Part shown: piece after piece, positions 46,275-55,220 of the stretch | Layout of the letters: each line of letters begins with the position of its first letter | Numbering within the stretch: position 1 is the stretch's first letter | Assembly (NCBI RefSeq): GCF_000284095.1 | Contig: NC_017078.1 | Coordinates: 221,450 to 285,449, forward strand | From: Selenomonas ruminantium subsp. lactilytica TAM6421 | Lineage (GTDB): Bacteria; Bacillota; Negativicutes; Selenomonadales; Selenomonadaceae | Reading direction: 5' to 3' | DNA: 64,000 nucleotides | Program-made: the position numbers and the translations under genes | The notes under the pieces: generated by a model | The model's database searches: none | The model's input: the letters and a program-made list of their open reading frames with translations, nothing else | What the model was told of the DNA's origin: nothing

Positions 46275-46303
46275 TTGACACCTTTGTCTTTTTCCGCTAG
46301 AAT
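46275..46303 (+). promoter_or_regulatory. Promoter of the amino acid ABC operon
   Basis: TTGACA (46275-46280), 17 bases and TAGAAT (46298-46303) match the sigma-70 consensus closely. The predicted start near 46310 gives a leader of about 105 bases, which contains the hairpin at 46356-46391. Confidence 0.7.
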
Positions 46304-46355
46304 GACGTTAACAACATATTCCTGAATTTGCAAAAATTCATCACAAGACAGCAAT

Positions 46356-46391
46356 GGCGCTCACATCTCCTCTGAGGTGCGAGCGCCTTTT
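46356..46391 (+). terminator. Terminator-like hairpin in the ABC operon leader
   Basis: GGCGCTC (46356-46362) pairs with GAGCGCC (46381-46387), with an inner CATCTC/GAGGTG stem and a CTCT loop, followed by TTTT. It lies after the ABC promoter and 25 bases before the start codon, so it could be an attenuator of that operon; it could also stop read-through from the PucR gene. Confidence 0.6.
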
Positions 46392-46415
46392 CACGTTCAG
46401 AAAGAGGTGTTTTCT

Positions 46416-47153
46416 ATGTACAACGTCCTGGAACTCAAGAAAAATTACGGTTCCACCGCTATCCTGAAAGACATCAGCCTGCGCATAGACGATGGGGAGG
46501 CCGTCACCATTATCGGCCCCTCCGGTTCGGGCAAGAGCACGTTCCTGCGCTGCCTGAACCTGCTGGAGGAGCCCAGCGGCGGCAAGATCTACTTTGACAA
46601 TGTACTGATCGACAAGGAACTGGACAGCAAATGGCTGCATCAGCAGGTGGGCATGGTCTTCCAAAAATTCAACCTCTTTCCCATGTTCACCGTGCTGAAA
46701 AACGTCATGTATGCGCCCATACATGTAAAGAAGATGCCCCGCAAGGAGGCTGAGGAACTGGCCCGGGATCTTCTAGACCGGGTGGGACTGAGCCATCGCC
46801 TGGACAGCTATCCCAGCCAGCTCTCCGGCGGCCAGCAGCAGCGGGCAGCCATCGCCCGGGCCATGGCCATGCAGCCCAAGATGCTGCTCTTCGACGAGCC
46901 CACCTCAGCCCTGGATCCGGAACTTGTAGGCGAGGTGCTGAAAGTCATGCTAGATCTGCGCAAGGACGGCATGACCATGGCCATTGTCACCCACGAAATG
47001 AATTTTGCCAAGAATGTTTCCGACCGCATAGTCTTTATGGACAAGGGCTATATCGTGGAGGAAGGGCAACCCCAGCAGATTTTTGAACGGCCCCAGCAGG
47101 AACGCACCCAGAACTTCCTGCGCAGCCTGTCCCTTGGAGGTGCTTTTGCATGA
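46416..47153 (+). CDS. Polar amino acid ABC transporter, ATP-binding protein
   Basis: ATPase of a polar amino acid importer (GlnQ/HisP family), 245 residues. Walker [10 protein letters not shown] (near 37-45), signature LSGGQQQR, Walker [14 protein letters not shown] and the switch His in VTHEM are all intact. Start ATG at 46416 behind AAAGAGGTG; the frame remains open 13 codons upstream through the leader hairpin, so the later start is right. It overlaps the permease gene by four bases. Confidence 0.93.
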   Translation: MYNVLELKKNYGSTAILKDISLRIDDGEAVTIIGPSGSGKSTFLRCLNLLEEPSGGKIYFDNVLIDKELDSKWLHQQVGMVFQKFNLFPMFTVLKNVMYAPIHVKKMPRKEAEELARDLLDRVGLSHRLDSYPSQLSGGQQQRAAIARAMAMQPKMLLFDEPTSALDPELVGEVLKVMLDLRKDGMTMAIVTHEMNFAKNVSDRIVFMDKGYIVEEGQPQQIFERPQQERTQNFLRSLSLGGAFA

Positions 47154-47863
47154 ATGCCAACATAACCCAATTACACTTCGATACCGCAGGTCAGATCCTG
47201 CTGCCTAGCCTGCTCCATGGTGCAGGCCTGGTCATTGAAACCACCCTGCTGGGCTTTTTGCTGGCCCTGGTGGTGGGCACCTTTATCGCCGTAGGCCGAC
47301 TCTTTGCCTGGAGGCCCTTCCGCGCCATGCTTTATACATTATTGGAACTTGTCCGAGGCACTCCGCTGCTGGTGCAGCTGGTCTATATCTATTATGTGGT
47401 TCCCCTGCTCATCAACCTGATTGCCGGCATGTGCGGCTATCATACCGATGTGCAGATTTCCCCGCTGACCGCCGGCATCGCCGGTCTGGCCCTGAACTAC
47501 GGCTGCTACATGTCCGAAGTCATCCGCGGCAGCATCCTCGCCGTGGACAAGGGACAGACCGAAGCCGCCCTGTGCCTGGGCTTTGGCGAGATGGAAGCCC
47601 TGTTCCGCCTGATCCTGCCCCAGGCCGTGCGCAGCATTATCCCGGCTTTGGGCAATTATCTGGTCATGATGATCAAGGACACCTCCCTGCTGGCCTATGT
47701 AGCTGTCAATGAGCTCTTGCTGCGCACCCAGACCTTTGCCTCCCAGACCTTCCTGACCATCGAGGCCTATACCTATCTGGCTTTGGCCTATCTGATTTTG
47801 AGCCTGCCCTTATCCCGCTGCGTAAAATTCCTGGAATACAAGCTCTCGGAAAGCCGCGGTTAA
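47150..47863 (+). CDS. Polar amino acid ABC transporter, permease
   Basis: Membrane subunit of 237 residues with five helices and the EAA loop ([24 protein letters not shown]) that contacts the ATPase. It also has [20 protein letters not shown] near residues 67-86, standard for His/Glu/Arg/opine-type permeases. Only one permease gene is present, so it probably works as a homodimer. Confidence 0.93.
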   Translation: MNANITQLHFDTAGQILLPSLLHGAGLVIETTLLGFLLALVVGTFIAVGRLFAWRPFRAMLYTLLELVRGTPLLVQLVYIYYVVPLLINLIAGMCGYHTDVQISPLTAGIAGLALNYGCYMSEVIRGSILAVDKGQTEAALCLGFGEMEALFRLILPQAVRSIIPALGNYLVMMIKDTSLLAYVAVNELLLRTQTFASQTFLTIEAYTYLALAYLILSLPLSRCVKFLEYKLSESRG

Positions 47864-47905
47864 GATAGTTAAGATAAAAAAACGACAAAAAGAAAGGTGA
47901 TTCCC

Positions 47906-48787
47906 ATGAACCTCAAAAAAATGATCCCGGCCCTCTGCACCGCCCTGACCTGCCTCCTGCTGCTGACTGGCTGCGGCGGCGAGGAAAGCACCTCCGACAA
48001 TGCCAAACCTGCCGCTGCCGGCAACACCCTGCAAGCTGCCAAGGACAAGGGCGTGCTGGTGGTAGCCTCCTCCAACGACGCCCCCTTTGCCTACTTAGAC
48101 GCCAAGAACAACAACGCCTTTTCCGGCATTGATGCAGAAATCATTGCAGAAATCGCCAAAAGGCTGGGCATAGCCAAGGTGGAGATGAAACAAGTTCCCT
48201 TTGAAAACCTGCTGATCGAACTCAACAACGGCACGGTGGATATGGTGACCGATGCCATGTACATCAAGCCGGAACGTCTGGCCAAGGCCTACTTCACCAA
48301 CCAGTGGTATCGTGAAGGCGAAGCCGTCGTCGTCAAGAAAGACTCCCCCATCAAAACCAAAGAAGATCTGAAAGACAAGGTCATTGGCGGCCAGAAGGGC
48401 ATGACCTTCCTGGAAACGGCCCAGAAATGGCAGCAGGAGGGCAAGGTCAAGGAAGTCAAAGTCTTCAGCAGCCAGGCTGAACTCATGATGGCCGTCAACA
48501 CCGGCAAGATTGACGCCTGCATCACTGACGGCATCGTGGCCGGCTACACCCTGAAACAAAATGCTGACCTGGCCCTGCGCATCATGGAACCCTACGAACC
48601 GGAAAGCAGCGGCGTCATCGGTGCCGCTATCCGCTTCACCGACAAGGACCTGCTGGATGCCGTGAACGCCGAACTGGAAAAGATGCGTGCCGACGGTACC
48701 CTCAAAGCCATCTACGACAAATACAACCTCCCCGAAAATTACCGCGTGCTGGATGCCGCCGCCGCAGCCACCACCAATGGCAAATAA
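47906..48787 (+). CDS. Polar amino acid ABC transporter, substrate-binding lipoprotein
   Basis: Periplasmic binding protein anchored as a lipoprotein: the N-terminal hydrophobic stretch ends in LLTGC (lipobox Cys at residue 22). The solute-binding family 3 fold follows (GVLVVASSNDAPFAYLD, IDAEIIAEIAKRLG, KDKVIGGQKGMTFLE). 293 residues. The ATG at 47906 follows AGAAAGGTG. The ligand cannot be told from sequence; the neighbouring GABA genes make 4-aminobutyrate, glutamate or a related compound possible. A hairpin terminator follows at 48802-48829. Confidence 0.92.
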   Translation: MNLKKMIPALCTALTCLLLLTGCGGEESTSDNAKPAAAGNTLQAAKDKGVLVVASSNDAPFAYLDAKNNNAFSGIDAEIIAEIAKRLGIAKVEMKQVPFENLLIELNNGTVDMVTDAMYIKPERLAKAYFTNQWYREGEAVVVKKDSPIKTKEDLKDKVIGGQKGMTFLETAQKWQQEGKVKEVKVFSSQAELMMAVNTGKIDACITDGIVAGYTLKQNADLALRIMEPYEPESSGVIGAAIRFTDKDLLDAVNAELEKMRADGTLKAIYDKYNLPENYRVLDAAAAATTNGK

Positions 48788-48801
48788 GGCATATACAACG
48801 T

Positions 48802-48829
48802 AAAAGCCCTCGGAACTTCCGGGGGTTTT
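48802..48829. terminator. Terminator after the ABC operon
   Basis: CCCTCGGAA pairs with TTCCGGGGG around a short loop, followed by TTTTCG and a second T-rich stretch; AAAA precedes it, so it may also serve the convergent vWA gene. Confidence 0.65.
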
Positions 48830-48837
48830 CGTACCTT

Positions 48838-49608
48838 TTATTCTCCAGCATTTTTCCAACTTTCACCGACGCTGCCTGTTTCTCTCATCTCGCTGGCTGC
48901 TGCGTCCATTCTGTCAAAGGATTTCTTTACCCCGCTGCCGTCATGGCTGTAATTGACAGCATGTTTGGCATGGATGCCCAAAGCAGCCGCTTCTGCTACC
49001 GAATCGATATTGGCGCCCATAAAGATGAAATTCCAATTGTATTCTTTTGAGGCTTGTTGGATCATGGCTTTGACATCCGCCTTGCTGTATTCCTTACTGT
49101 CATTTTCCTTGCCGTCCGTCATGATCAAGAACAATACCCGCCGTTTGGCCGGGCAGATGCCCTCTGCCTTCATTTTCCCCAACGTGCTGTTGATGGTTCG
49201 TCCTACAGCATCCAGCAGGGCGGTCATGCCCCGGGCGTAATATTCCGTGTCGGTGAGTTCCGGCACTTTCTTTATGTCCACAGCATCCACGATTTTCTCA
49301 TATTTGTCATCAAAAAGCACAGTGGTGACTTCAGCCTTCCCTTTTTCTTCACGCTGCTTGGCTATGAAGGAATTATACCCGCCAATGGTATCCTCGGTCA
49401 GATGACGCATGGAGCCGGAACGGTCGAGAATGCAGATCAGCTGCACCGGTTCGGCAGTTGTCCGGTCACATGCAGCCGTATGCTCATGCGTGAGCAGCTG
49501 ATGGTGAACTGCCGGCCGCGACGGCTTATCCGGCGGCAGGACTCTTGCCGAACAGACGCCAAAGTTCACCGTCAAAAGCATCGCTAACATCACGAAAAAG
49601 CGAAACAT
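48838..49608 (-). CDS. Exported von Willebrand factor A-domain protein
   Basis: A 256-residue protein with a signal peptide (about 1-21) and a vWA domain. The metal-ion-dependent adhesion site is intact: DRSGSM (about residues 64-69) plus a later Thr (YYARGMTALLDAV) and Asp (LIMTDGKEND). Such domains bind proteins in a metal-dependent way. Nothing in the neighbourhood indicates the partner. The ATG at 49608 follows GGGAGG; a longer frame of ten residues lacks a ribosome site. Confidence 0.82.
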   Translation of the reverse strand: MFRFFVMLAMLLTVNFGVCSARVLPPDKPSRPAVHHQLLTHEHTAACDRTTAEPVQLICILDRSGSMRHLTEDTIGGYNSFIAKQREEKGKAEVTTVLFDDKYEKIVDAVDIKKVPELTDTEYYARGMTALLDAVGRTINSTLGKMKAEGICPAKRRVLFLIMTDGKENDSKEYSKADVKAMIQQASKEYNWNFIFMGANIDSVAEAAALGIHAKHAVNYSHDGSGVKKSFDRMDAAASEMRETGSVGESWKNAGE

Positions 49609-49724
49609 ATAACATGCACCTCCCACATCACAATCCAATCACAAAAACTTTCTTTCCTTGTAATATCCTAATTTCGCTGCCAACGAAAAAAATCCTTTAG
49701 CCTGCATTCATAGTTCAAGACCAA

Positions 49725-49758
49725 AAATTCGCGGGGCGAATACTTTAGCATAATAAAG
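49725..49758 (+). repeat. 34-bp repeat, copy 1 (upstream of hisC)
   Basis: The segment beginning AAATTCGCGGGGCGAATACT and ending CATAATAAAG matches 63792-63825 at 31 of 34 positions, in the same orientation. In this copy the downstream inverted arm has decayed (CTTTCTGCC). Confidence 0.55.
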
Positions 49759-49866
49759 CTTTCTGCCAAAAGGAAGTGATACCACAAGCCGTGACAAATA
49801 CCTTATAAATTGGTAAAATAAGAGCATAGTTGTAAACTTGTAACTCTCGAGGAGGTATGTATATAT

Positions 49867-50919
49867 ATGAGCCTGGCCGATAATATTCGCAAAGTCACGC
49901 CTTATACGCCGGGGGAACAGCCCCAGCACAAAGTCATCAAGCTGAATACCAATGAATTCCCCTACCCGCCTTCCCCAAAGGTGGTGGAGGCTATCCGCGC
50001 CATCAATGCCTCGAAGCTGCGGCTTTATCCCGATCCGGACTGCCGGGAACTGCGGGAGACGCTGGCAGAGGAATACGGTCTGGAGCCGGAGCAGGTCTTC
50101 GTAGGCGTAGGGTCTGACGATGTGCTTTCCATGTGCTTCCTCACCTATTTTGCGGGGAAAAAGCCCATTCTCTTCAACGATATCACCTATTCCTTTTATG
50201 AGGTCTGGGCAGATGTATATCGCATTCCCTATGAAACAGTGCCCCTGCGGGAAGATTTCACCTTTGATCCCGCCGGCTTTATAAAGGAAAACGGGGGCAT
50301 TGTGATTTGCAATCCCAATGCCCCCACCAGCCTGGAAGCAAATATGGACGATATTGAAAAAGTCGTAGCGGAAAATCAGGACTCCGTGGTGCTCATCGAC
50401 GAGGCCTATGTGGATTTCGGCGGCCATACGGCCCTGCCCCTGCTGAAGAAATATCCCAATGTGGTCATCATCCGTACCATGTCCAAGTCCCGGGCGCTGG
50501 CTGGTCTCCGAATCGGCTATGCCTTTGGCAGCCGGGAACTCATCAAGGCGCTCCACGATGTGAAATTCTCAGTAAACTCCTACACCCTGAACATGCCGTC
50601 TCTGGCAGCAGGCGTCGCCGCCGCCAATGACCGGGAGTATTTTGAGGAAACGGTGGATCGTGTGCTGGTAACCCGGGAGAAGGCCCAGGAGACCTTGCGT
50701 GCCTTTGGCTTCACGGTGCTGGAATCCCGCACGAATTTCCTCTTTGCCAAGCCGCCTGCTTCCATAACAGCAGAGAACCTCTTTGAGCAGCTGAAGGAAC
50801 GAAATATTTATGTGCGATATTTCAAGAAGCCCAGACTTTCCGAGTATTTGCGGATCACGATTGGAACGGACACGGAGATGCAGGAATTTGTCAAAGTCCT
50901 GCAGCAGATACTTCCCTAA
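49867..50919 (+). CDS. hisC: Histidinol-phosphate aminotransferase
   Basis: PLP enzyme (class I/II fold) that transaminates imidazole-acetol phosphate in histidine synthesis; HisC proteins may also act on aromatic amino acids. It has the N-terminal KLNTNEFPYPPSP, the NPNAPTSLEA loop, DEAYVDFGG, and the Schiff-base Lys in TMSKSRALAGLRIGYA. 350 residues, normal length. AGGAGG precedes the ATG. No other his gene is nearby, so it is a stand-alone copy. I saw no T-box in the 258 bp upstream. Confidence 0.92.
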   Translation: MSLADNIRKVTPYTPGEQPQHKVIKLNTNEFPYPPSPKVVEAIRAINASKLRLYPDPDCRELRETLAEEYGLEPEQVFVGVGSDDVLSMCFLTYFAGKKPILFNDITYSFYEVWADVYRIPYETVPLREDFTFDPAGFIKENGGIVICNPNAPTSLEANMDDIEKVVAENQDSVVLIDEAYVDFGGHTALPLLKKYPNVVIIRTMSKSRALAGLRIGYAFGSRELIKALHDVKFSVNSYTLNMPSLAAGVAAANDREYFEETVDRVLVTREKAQETLRAFGFTVLESRTNFLFAKPPASITAENLFEQLKERNIYVRYFKKPRLSEYLRITIGTDTEMQEFVKVLQQILP

Positions 50920-50929
50920 GGATAAAGTC

Positions 50930-50956
50930 AAATGATTGACAGGTCAAAAATCATTT
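50930..50956. repeat. Inverted repeat with TTGACA-GGTCAA core after hisC
   Basis: AAATGAT and ATCATTT flank TTGACAGGTCAA. It lies 10 bases after the hisC stop and overlaps the stop codon of the small minus-strand gene, so it may end both transcripts. Same palindrome family as the other sites. Confidence 0.5.
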
Positions 50957-51208
50957 ATTTCTTTTTCGCACCACATAAGCCCCCAGATATAACATGGCGG
51001 AAAGCTCTGCCATGGCCTTGCCCAGCCGCAGAGGATCAAAGGGACGGGGCTGATGTTTTTTCCTGTTGCTGCCATCCTGTGGCGGCTTTTGCTGGGACGA
51101 AGTGACAAAGGGGGCAGAGATCCATTTGCCAAAGCCCGAATCCACGAAACCGTACGCACCCAGACACAAGATCCCAGCCATCAGCAGGGATGTCAATATT
51201 TTGGGCAC
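50951..51208 (-). CDS. Small exported or membrane protein, 85 aa
   Basis: I do not recognise it. The N-terminus is hydrophobic (LTSLLMAGILCLGAYGF), followed by a polar Pro/Lys/Gln-rich middle and a C-terminal semi-hydrophobic helix (AMAELSAMLYLGAYVV) before a basic end (RKRNK). The start GTG at 51208 has a weak AAGG site; an internal ATG at MAGILC is possible. It stands alone between hisC and a membrane protein gene on the other strand. Confidence 0.45.
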   Translation of the reverse strand: MPKILTSLLMAGILCLGAYGFVDSGFGKWISAPFVTSSQQKPPQDGSNRKKHQPRPFDPLRLGKAMAELSAMLYLGAYVVRKRNK

Positions 51209-51366
51209 CTTATTCAGGCATATCCGCTCCTCAGTCTTTTATCCCGCTATCTTAGCAGGTACAACAGAAAAAACTACAACAAATATTACGAAACGCTTCT
51301 AAGGATAATCTAATGCACCTGTGGTATATTGGTCGTTGTTGAATGACAGGAAAGGCTGGGTGCAGA

Positions 51367-52101
51367 ATGTTGAATACACTGAAACGATGGTTTATCTTTG
51401 AATCCCGTTTTCTCTCTGAGGATGAACGCTACGACAAATATCTATGGTTATTGAAATTATCTCTATTGTCCACTGTATTTTATGTGTTGGCTTACGTCGT
51501 GAACGCTTCGGCTGCCTTGTTCATCATGGGGGCGATAAACACCTTCCTGTACCTTTGGCTGACGGTAATCATCTGGCAGGAGGCCTGGAAGAGCCGGGCT
51601 GTCCATTTCATATTCCGGCTGATGCTCTGCGCAGCCAGCAGCATATTCCTGACCATGATGCTGTTTGCGTTCCTGGGGCCTTTGGCCTTTGTGCTGATGG
51701 CTATGGTAACCGTCTTTGCCAATCGGAAACAGCTGCGGAAATTCCTGCCCTACAAGAAATTCCTCCAATATGTCGGCCTCTGGATGGTGCTGACCTTGCT
51801 GATCTTCGTGCTGGATACCATCTGGTCATTGGAAACAGCAGCAGAGGTTTTCAATCTACCCATATTCCTGAACCTGATTAAAAGGCTGATCTTATTTTAC
51901 TTTCTCTATCGTCTCCTGCGCCATGAATACCTCCAGGGACGCCCCCTGAAAGAATCCATACGCATACTCCTGCTGATTCCCCTCACGGGCCTGTTCCTGC
52001 TGCTGGGCTGGCTGACAATCCTTCCCTTCGGCAATGTATCCAGCAAAAGCCTGTTCGGCGATAAAGATCACGACTTCCTGGCCATGCCCGGACATGGATA
52101 A
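51367..52101 (+). CDS. Membrane protein of unknown function, 244 aa
   Basis: Six or so hydrophobic helices (for example LSLLSTVFYVLAYVV, LFIMGAINTFLYLWLTVII, FLTMMLFAFLGPLAFVLMAMVTVF, YVGLWMVLTLLIFVL, LLLIPLTGLFLLLGWLTIL) and short loops. No family motif is recognised. I placed the start at the ATG at 51367; an ATG eight codons earlier is possible but has no ribosome site. It is followed directly by a long hairpin. Confidence 0.65.
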   Translation: MLNTLKRWFIFESRFLSEDERYDKYLWLLKLSLLSTVFYVLAYVVNASAALFIMGAINTFLYLWLTVIIWQEAWKSRAVHFIFRLMLCAASSIFLTMMLFAFLGPLAFVLMAMVTVFANRKQLRKFLPYKKFLQYVGLWMVLTLLIFVLDTIWSLETAAEVFNLPIFLNLIKRLILFYFLYRLLRHEYLQGRPLKESIRILLLIPLTGLFLLLGWLTILPFGNVSSKSLFGDKDHDFLAMPGHG

Positions 52102-52102
52102 A

Positions 52103-52152
52103 CAAAGCAAAACTCCTGCCACAATTTTTTCTTTGGCAGGAGTTTTGCTTTG
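52103..52152. terminator. Long perfect hairpin after the membrane protein gene
   Basis: Nineteen-base arms (CAAAGCAAAACTCCTGCCA and its complement) surround a 12-base T-rich loop. A stem this long and exact is typical of Firmicute terminators, though no T-run follows the stem on the plus strand. Confidence 0.65.
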
Positions 52153-52226
52153 GGCGTCGAAATATAATTTACAAAATATTGGCAACTTAATAAGGGACCT
52201 TGTAGGTCTGCTCGTATCGTTCGTGA

Positions 52227-53252
52227 AGGGAAGAGCCTTGTGCCCTGCCCTGCTTTGTCGTGGCCACCGCTCCGCCTGATGGCGCTACATTATCCCCTGC
52301 CGCAGGCGAAACCGCCACGAATAAGCAGCTGACCGTAACAGGTGGGAATTGGTACTATCTCTACGGCGGGAAAGCTACTAGCAGTTCCGATGACCTGACC
52401 GGGTATAACCTGACATTGGACGGCGTATCCTCTGTCTACTACTATTCCTACGGCGCCTATAGCTCTAACGGCGATGCCACTGAAAACAACGTTATTCTAA
52501 TCAACGGCGCCTCCTCTCAGGAAGTCCACGGCGGCCATAGCGAAGCAGAGGGCAAAAACGCCAATAACAATCATCTGACCATAACCAACGCCTCAACCAG
52601 AAGCAGTGTTTACGGAGGATCTAGCAAAAAAGGCGCTGCCAACTATAACACGGTAACCATCACAGGGAAACCCGAGGGAAGCGATTATAGCGTCGCAGGT
52701 TCTATTTATGGCGGTCGCAGCAAATACGAAAAAGAGGCCTGCCACAACAGCGTTACCCTGACCGATACTGCGGTAAATAGTTCTGTAACTGGCGGTAATT
52801 CAAGCTATATTTCCTACGACGGAACCGACAGTGTCACGGCAGCCATCAGCGTGGCGGGGCTGGCCTCTGACAATCAGGCCAATGTCAACGGCAGCGAGGT
52901 CAAGGGCAATGTTACCGCTGCCGACAGCCAGACCGGCAATGCGGCCAATAATGTCGCCACGGTCAAGGACAAGGCAAACAATCTGCTCCACGGCTACATC
53001 ATGAAACGCGACCATTGGAACTACTACACCGGTCTGGCCTATGAATACGAGCTTGACGGTGAAGCCACCGGCACCGCCAACGGCCTTGCCATCCGCAAAG
53101 CCGACACCGGCGGCGGCAGTGTGAAATTGGAACTTGGTGCCACCATGCACTCCTCTCAGGATTCTCCCTGGAAACTTGACCTGAACCTCACCGGCTTCGC
53201 GGGGAAGAAACGGGGCGTATCCGGCGGCTTGTCCATCGCCTATCTGTTCTGA
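52227..53252 (+). pseudogene. Truncated autotransporter: passenger repeats joined to the last barrel strands
   Basis: The open frame encodes repeated passenger units of the form V-Y-G-G-x-S...N-x-V-T-I (for example SVYGGSSKKGAANYNTVTI, SIYGGRSKYEKEACHNSVTL). It then jumps to the end of an autotransporter barrel (YYTGLAYEYEL, VKLELGATMH, WKLDLNLTGFAGKKRGVSGGLSIAYLF, final Phe). There is no signal peptide and no ATG with a ribosome site: the frame begins after a stop at 52224-52226, and the only early start is GTG at 52260. The barrel is about one third of the usual 260 residues. I therefore read it as a fusion made by deletion, most likely dead. Confidence 0.6.
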
Positions 53253-53300
53253 CCGTCAAAACAATACAAATAAATGTGTCCTTGGAAAATTCCCAATCAA

Positions 53301-53330
53301 AAAGACCTCCTGAACTGGAGGCCTTTTTTT
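53301..53330. terminator. Terminator between the autotransporter remnant and bioB
   Basis: CCTCC and GGAGG around TGAACT, preceded by AAAAAG and followed by CTTTTTTT. It points forward for the autotransporter remnant. The 130 bases between it and the bioB stop hold nothing I recognise. Confidence 0.65.
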
Positions 53331-53466
53331 CTTCCCCATATTAAATATAGTATTCCGTTCCACCCCCAGCTGTTCCAAACGCAGCACCTGGTCACGCAAT
53401 TTATGCGTTCCCAGGTGAATTCTTCTGATTTTCTTACTGACATCAAGCAGCGAATGCCTGTCAGGC

Positions 53467-54432
53467 TTACCGATTGCTAAGACCAAGATCTGCCAGGATG
53501 GCCAGATCTTCTTTGATGGTGGTGCCCGAGGTGGTCAGCATATTGCCGGTGATGGAGGCAGAAGCTCCATGGACAAAGGCTGTGGCCCCATTCTGGGGCA
53601 GCAGTTTCCGTCCCGCCGCCAGACGGATATTGGCCTCAGGGTTGATGAAGCGGAAGATGGCAATGGTGCGCAGAATATCTTCCGGTTTCAGCGGTTCTCT
53701 GTCCTCCAGCCCCGTTCCTTTGATGGCCATCAGGGCATTGATGGGGATGGACTGGATATGCAGTTCCGCCAGACTCAGGGCCATATCCAGACGATCCTCC
53801 CAAGTCTCCCCCATGCCGATGATGCCGCCAGAGCAAACGCACATGCCTTCTTCCTGAGCGATTTTAATGGTTTTGATGCGGTCATCATAGGTATGGCTGG
53901 TGCAGATTTGCGGGAAGAAGCGCCGGGAAGTCTCAATGTTATGGTGATAGCTGGTAACCCCGGCCTGCCGCAGGCGGCGGAACTGCTCCCGGCTGATGAT
54001 GCCATGGGAAGCACAAAGATCGATATGCAAAGTCTCATGCATCTCCTCATAGGTTTCGATGGCCTGATCGAACTCCCTGCCCCCCAAGGCCCGGCCAGAG
54101 GTTACGATGGCAAAGCGGTTGACACCAGCTGCCTCGTTGGCTCTGGCATTGGCGATGATTTCCTCCTTGAGCAGGAAATCATATTCCTCAATGCCCGTCT
54201 TATGGCAGGCCGCCTGGGCACAGTATTTACAATTCTCACTGCAGCGCCCGCTGCGGCCGTTGATGATGGTACAGAGATCGATATGGTTACCGCAAAAATG
54301 CTTTTGCAGACGCCCGGCCCCTTCCATCAATTCCACCAATGGTGCCGTGAGCAGCAGGCTGAGATCATCCCCCCGCCCCAGGCGCTGGCCAGCAATTATC
54401 TTTTCCGTCAATGCCCCGATAGCTGATTTCAT
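53467..54432 (-). CDS. bioB: Biotin synthase
   Basis: Radical-SAM enzyme that inserts sulfur into dethiobiotin. The SAM cluster motif CSENCKYC (about 64-71) is intact, as are YHHNIETS, the GGIIGMGE segment and the Arg-containing end of the barrel (NIRLAAGRK). 321 residues, normal. It stands alone with a promoter that overlaps the terminator of the thioesterase gene. AAAGGA precedes the ATG. Confidence 0.95.
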   Translation of the reverse strand: MKSAIGALTEKIIAGQRLGRGDDLSLLLTAPLVELMEGAGRLQKHFCGNHIDLCTIINGRSGRCSENCKYCAQAACHKTGIEEYDFLLKEEIIANARANEAAGVNRFAIVTSGRALGGREFDQAIETYEEMHETLHIDLCASHGIISREQFRRLRQAGVTSYHHNIETSRRFFPQICTSHTYDDRIKTIKIAQEEGMCVCSGGIIGMGETWEDRLDMALSLAELHIQSIPINALMAIKGTGLEDREPLKPEDILRTIAIFRFINPEANIRLAAGRKLLPQNGATAFVHGASASITGNMLTTSGTTIKEDLAILADLGLSNR

Positions 54433-54472
54433 CCCTCATCATATCCTTTGCTTGAAAATACGTTCTCTTACA

Positions 54473-54501
54473 AGGATAATAAAAAAAGCCTCTTATGTCA
54501 A
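54473..54501 (-). promoter_or_regulatory. bioB promoter, -35 box inside the upstream hairpin
   Basis: TTGACA (54501-54496), 17 bases and TATCCT (54478-54473) on the minus strand, 41 bases before the start codon. The -35 hexamer is part of the right arm of the inverted repeat 54488-54533. Confidence 0.55.
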
Positions 54502-54533
54502 CATGAAAATAAATCCAAGTTGACATAAGAGGC
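54488..54533 (-). terminator. Terminator of the thioesterase gene, possible biotin-repressor operator
   Basis: Perfect 15-bp arms GCCTCTTATGTCAAC and GTTGACATAAGAGGC, loop of 16, then TTTTTTT on the minus strand, 12 bases after the thioesterase stop: a classic terminator. The inner part TATGTCAAC-N16-GTTGACATA also has the half-site length and spacing of BirA boxes (9-bp arms, about 14-16 apart), fitting its place over the bioB -35 box. Confidence 0.65.
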
Positions 54534-54545
54534 CCTGCCCACAAC

Positions 54546-55013
54546 TTATTGCTTGTTCTGTTTCATTTTCTTGCGCTCATGATACATCTCATGACGCTTG
54601 CGACCCTCTTCAAAGGCTGCTTTTGCCTCTTCCGTCTCCAGCTTGAGCGGCGGTACCGGACGGGGACGGCCATTGCGATCCAGCGCCACCATGGTGAAGT
54701 AGGCAGACAGGGCATGCACAGGCGTGCTGCTGCCCAGATCCAGGGCCTCCACCTCTACATTGACTGCCACTTCGATGGAACTATGCCCCACGTAAATGAC
54801 CTCAGCTGTGCAGGTCACCAGATCGCCAATCATGATGGGCGTATGGAATTCCAATTCATCCACCCGGGCCGTGACCACATTGGTCTTGGCATACTTGCGG
54901 GCAGCAGCATAAGCCGTGGAATCCATCATCTTCATGAGCTCGCCCCCATGAACATTCCCGCTGGGATTGGTTTGGCTGGGCATCATAACTTCGGACAATA
55001 TAACTTTTGACAC
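54546..55013 (-). CDS. Acyl-CoA thioesterase (hot-dog fold, YciA-like)
   Basis: Hydrolyses acyl-CoA to free acid and coenzyme A. The hot-dog core is clear: SEVMMPSQTNPSGNVHGGELMKMMD (with the catalytic-type Asn/His region), then VVTARVDELEFHTPIMIGDLVTCTAEVIYVGHSSIEV. A C-terminal charged tail (RKRHEMYHERKKMKQNKQ) is typical of Firmicute members. 155 residues. The start is GTG at 55013, six bases after GGAGG; the longer frame to 55046 has no site. Confidence 0.88.
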   Translation of the reverse strand: MSKVILSEVMMPSQTNPSGNVHGGELMKMMDSTAYAAARKYAKTNVVTARVDELEFHTPIMIGDLVTCTAEVIYVGHSSIEVAVNVEVEALDLGSSTPVHALSAYFTMVALDRNGRPRPVPPLKLETEEAKAAFEEGRKRHEMYHERKKMKQNKQ

Positions 55014-55220
55014 GTTGAACCTCCAATATCTGTAAAACTTTACCACTTCGGCAAATTATCACTTCAAGTGAGTATAAATTGTAACTATTATACCGCTACT
55101 AATTCCAAAATGAAAGTGATTTTATCACAAAAATCAGCTCTGGAGAATATAAAACCAAGGCACTACTAGCCTGAATTTTTATATAATACTTTATATTGAA
55201 AATTTTATCCATTCTTATGA

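Noticed and set aside
49609..49866. Possible T-box riboswitch upstream of hisC
   Set aside because: No T-box sequence (TGGNACCGCG-like) or specifier stem could be seen; only the 34-bp repeat and a ribosome site.
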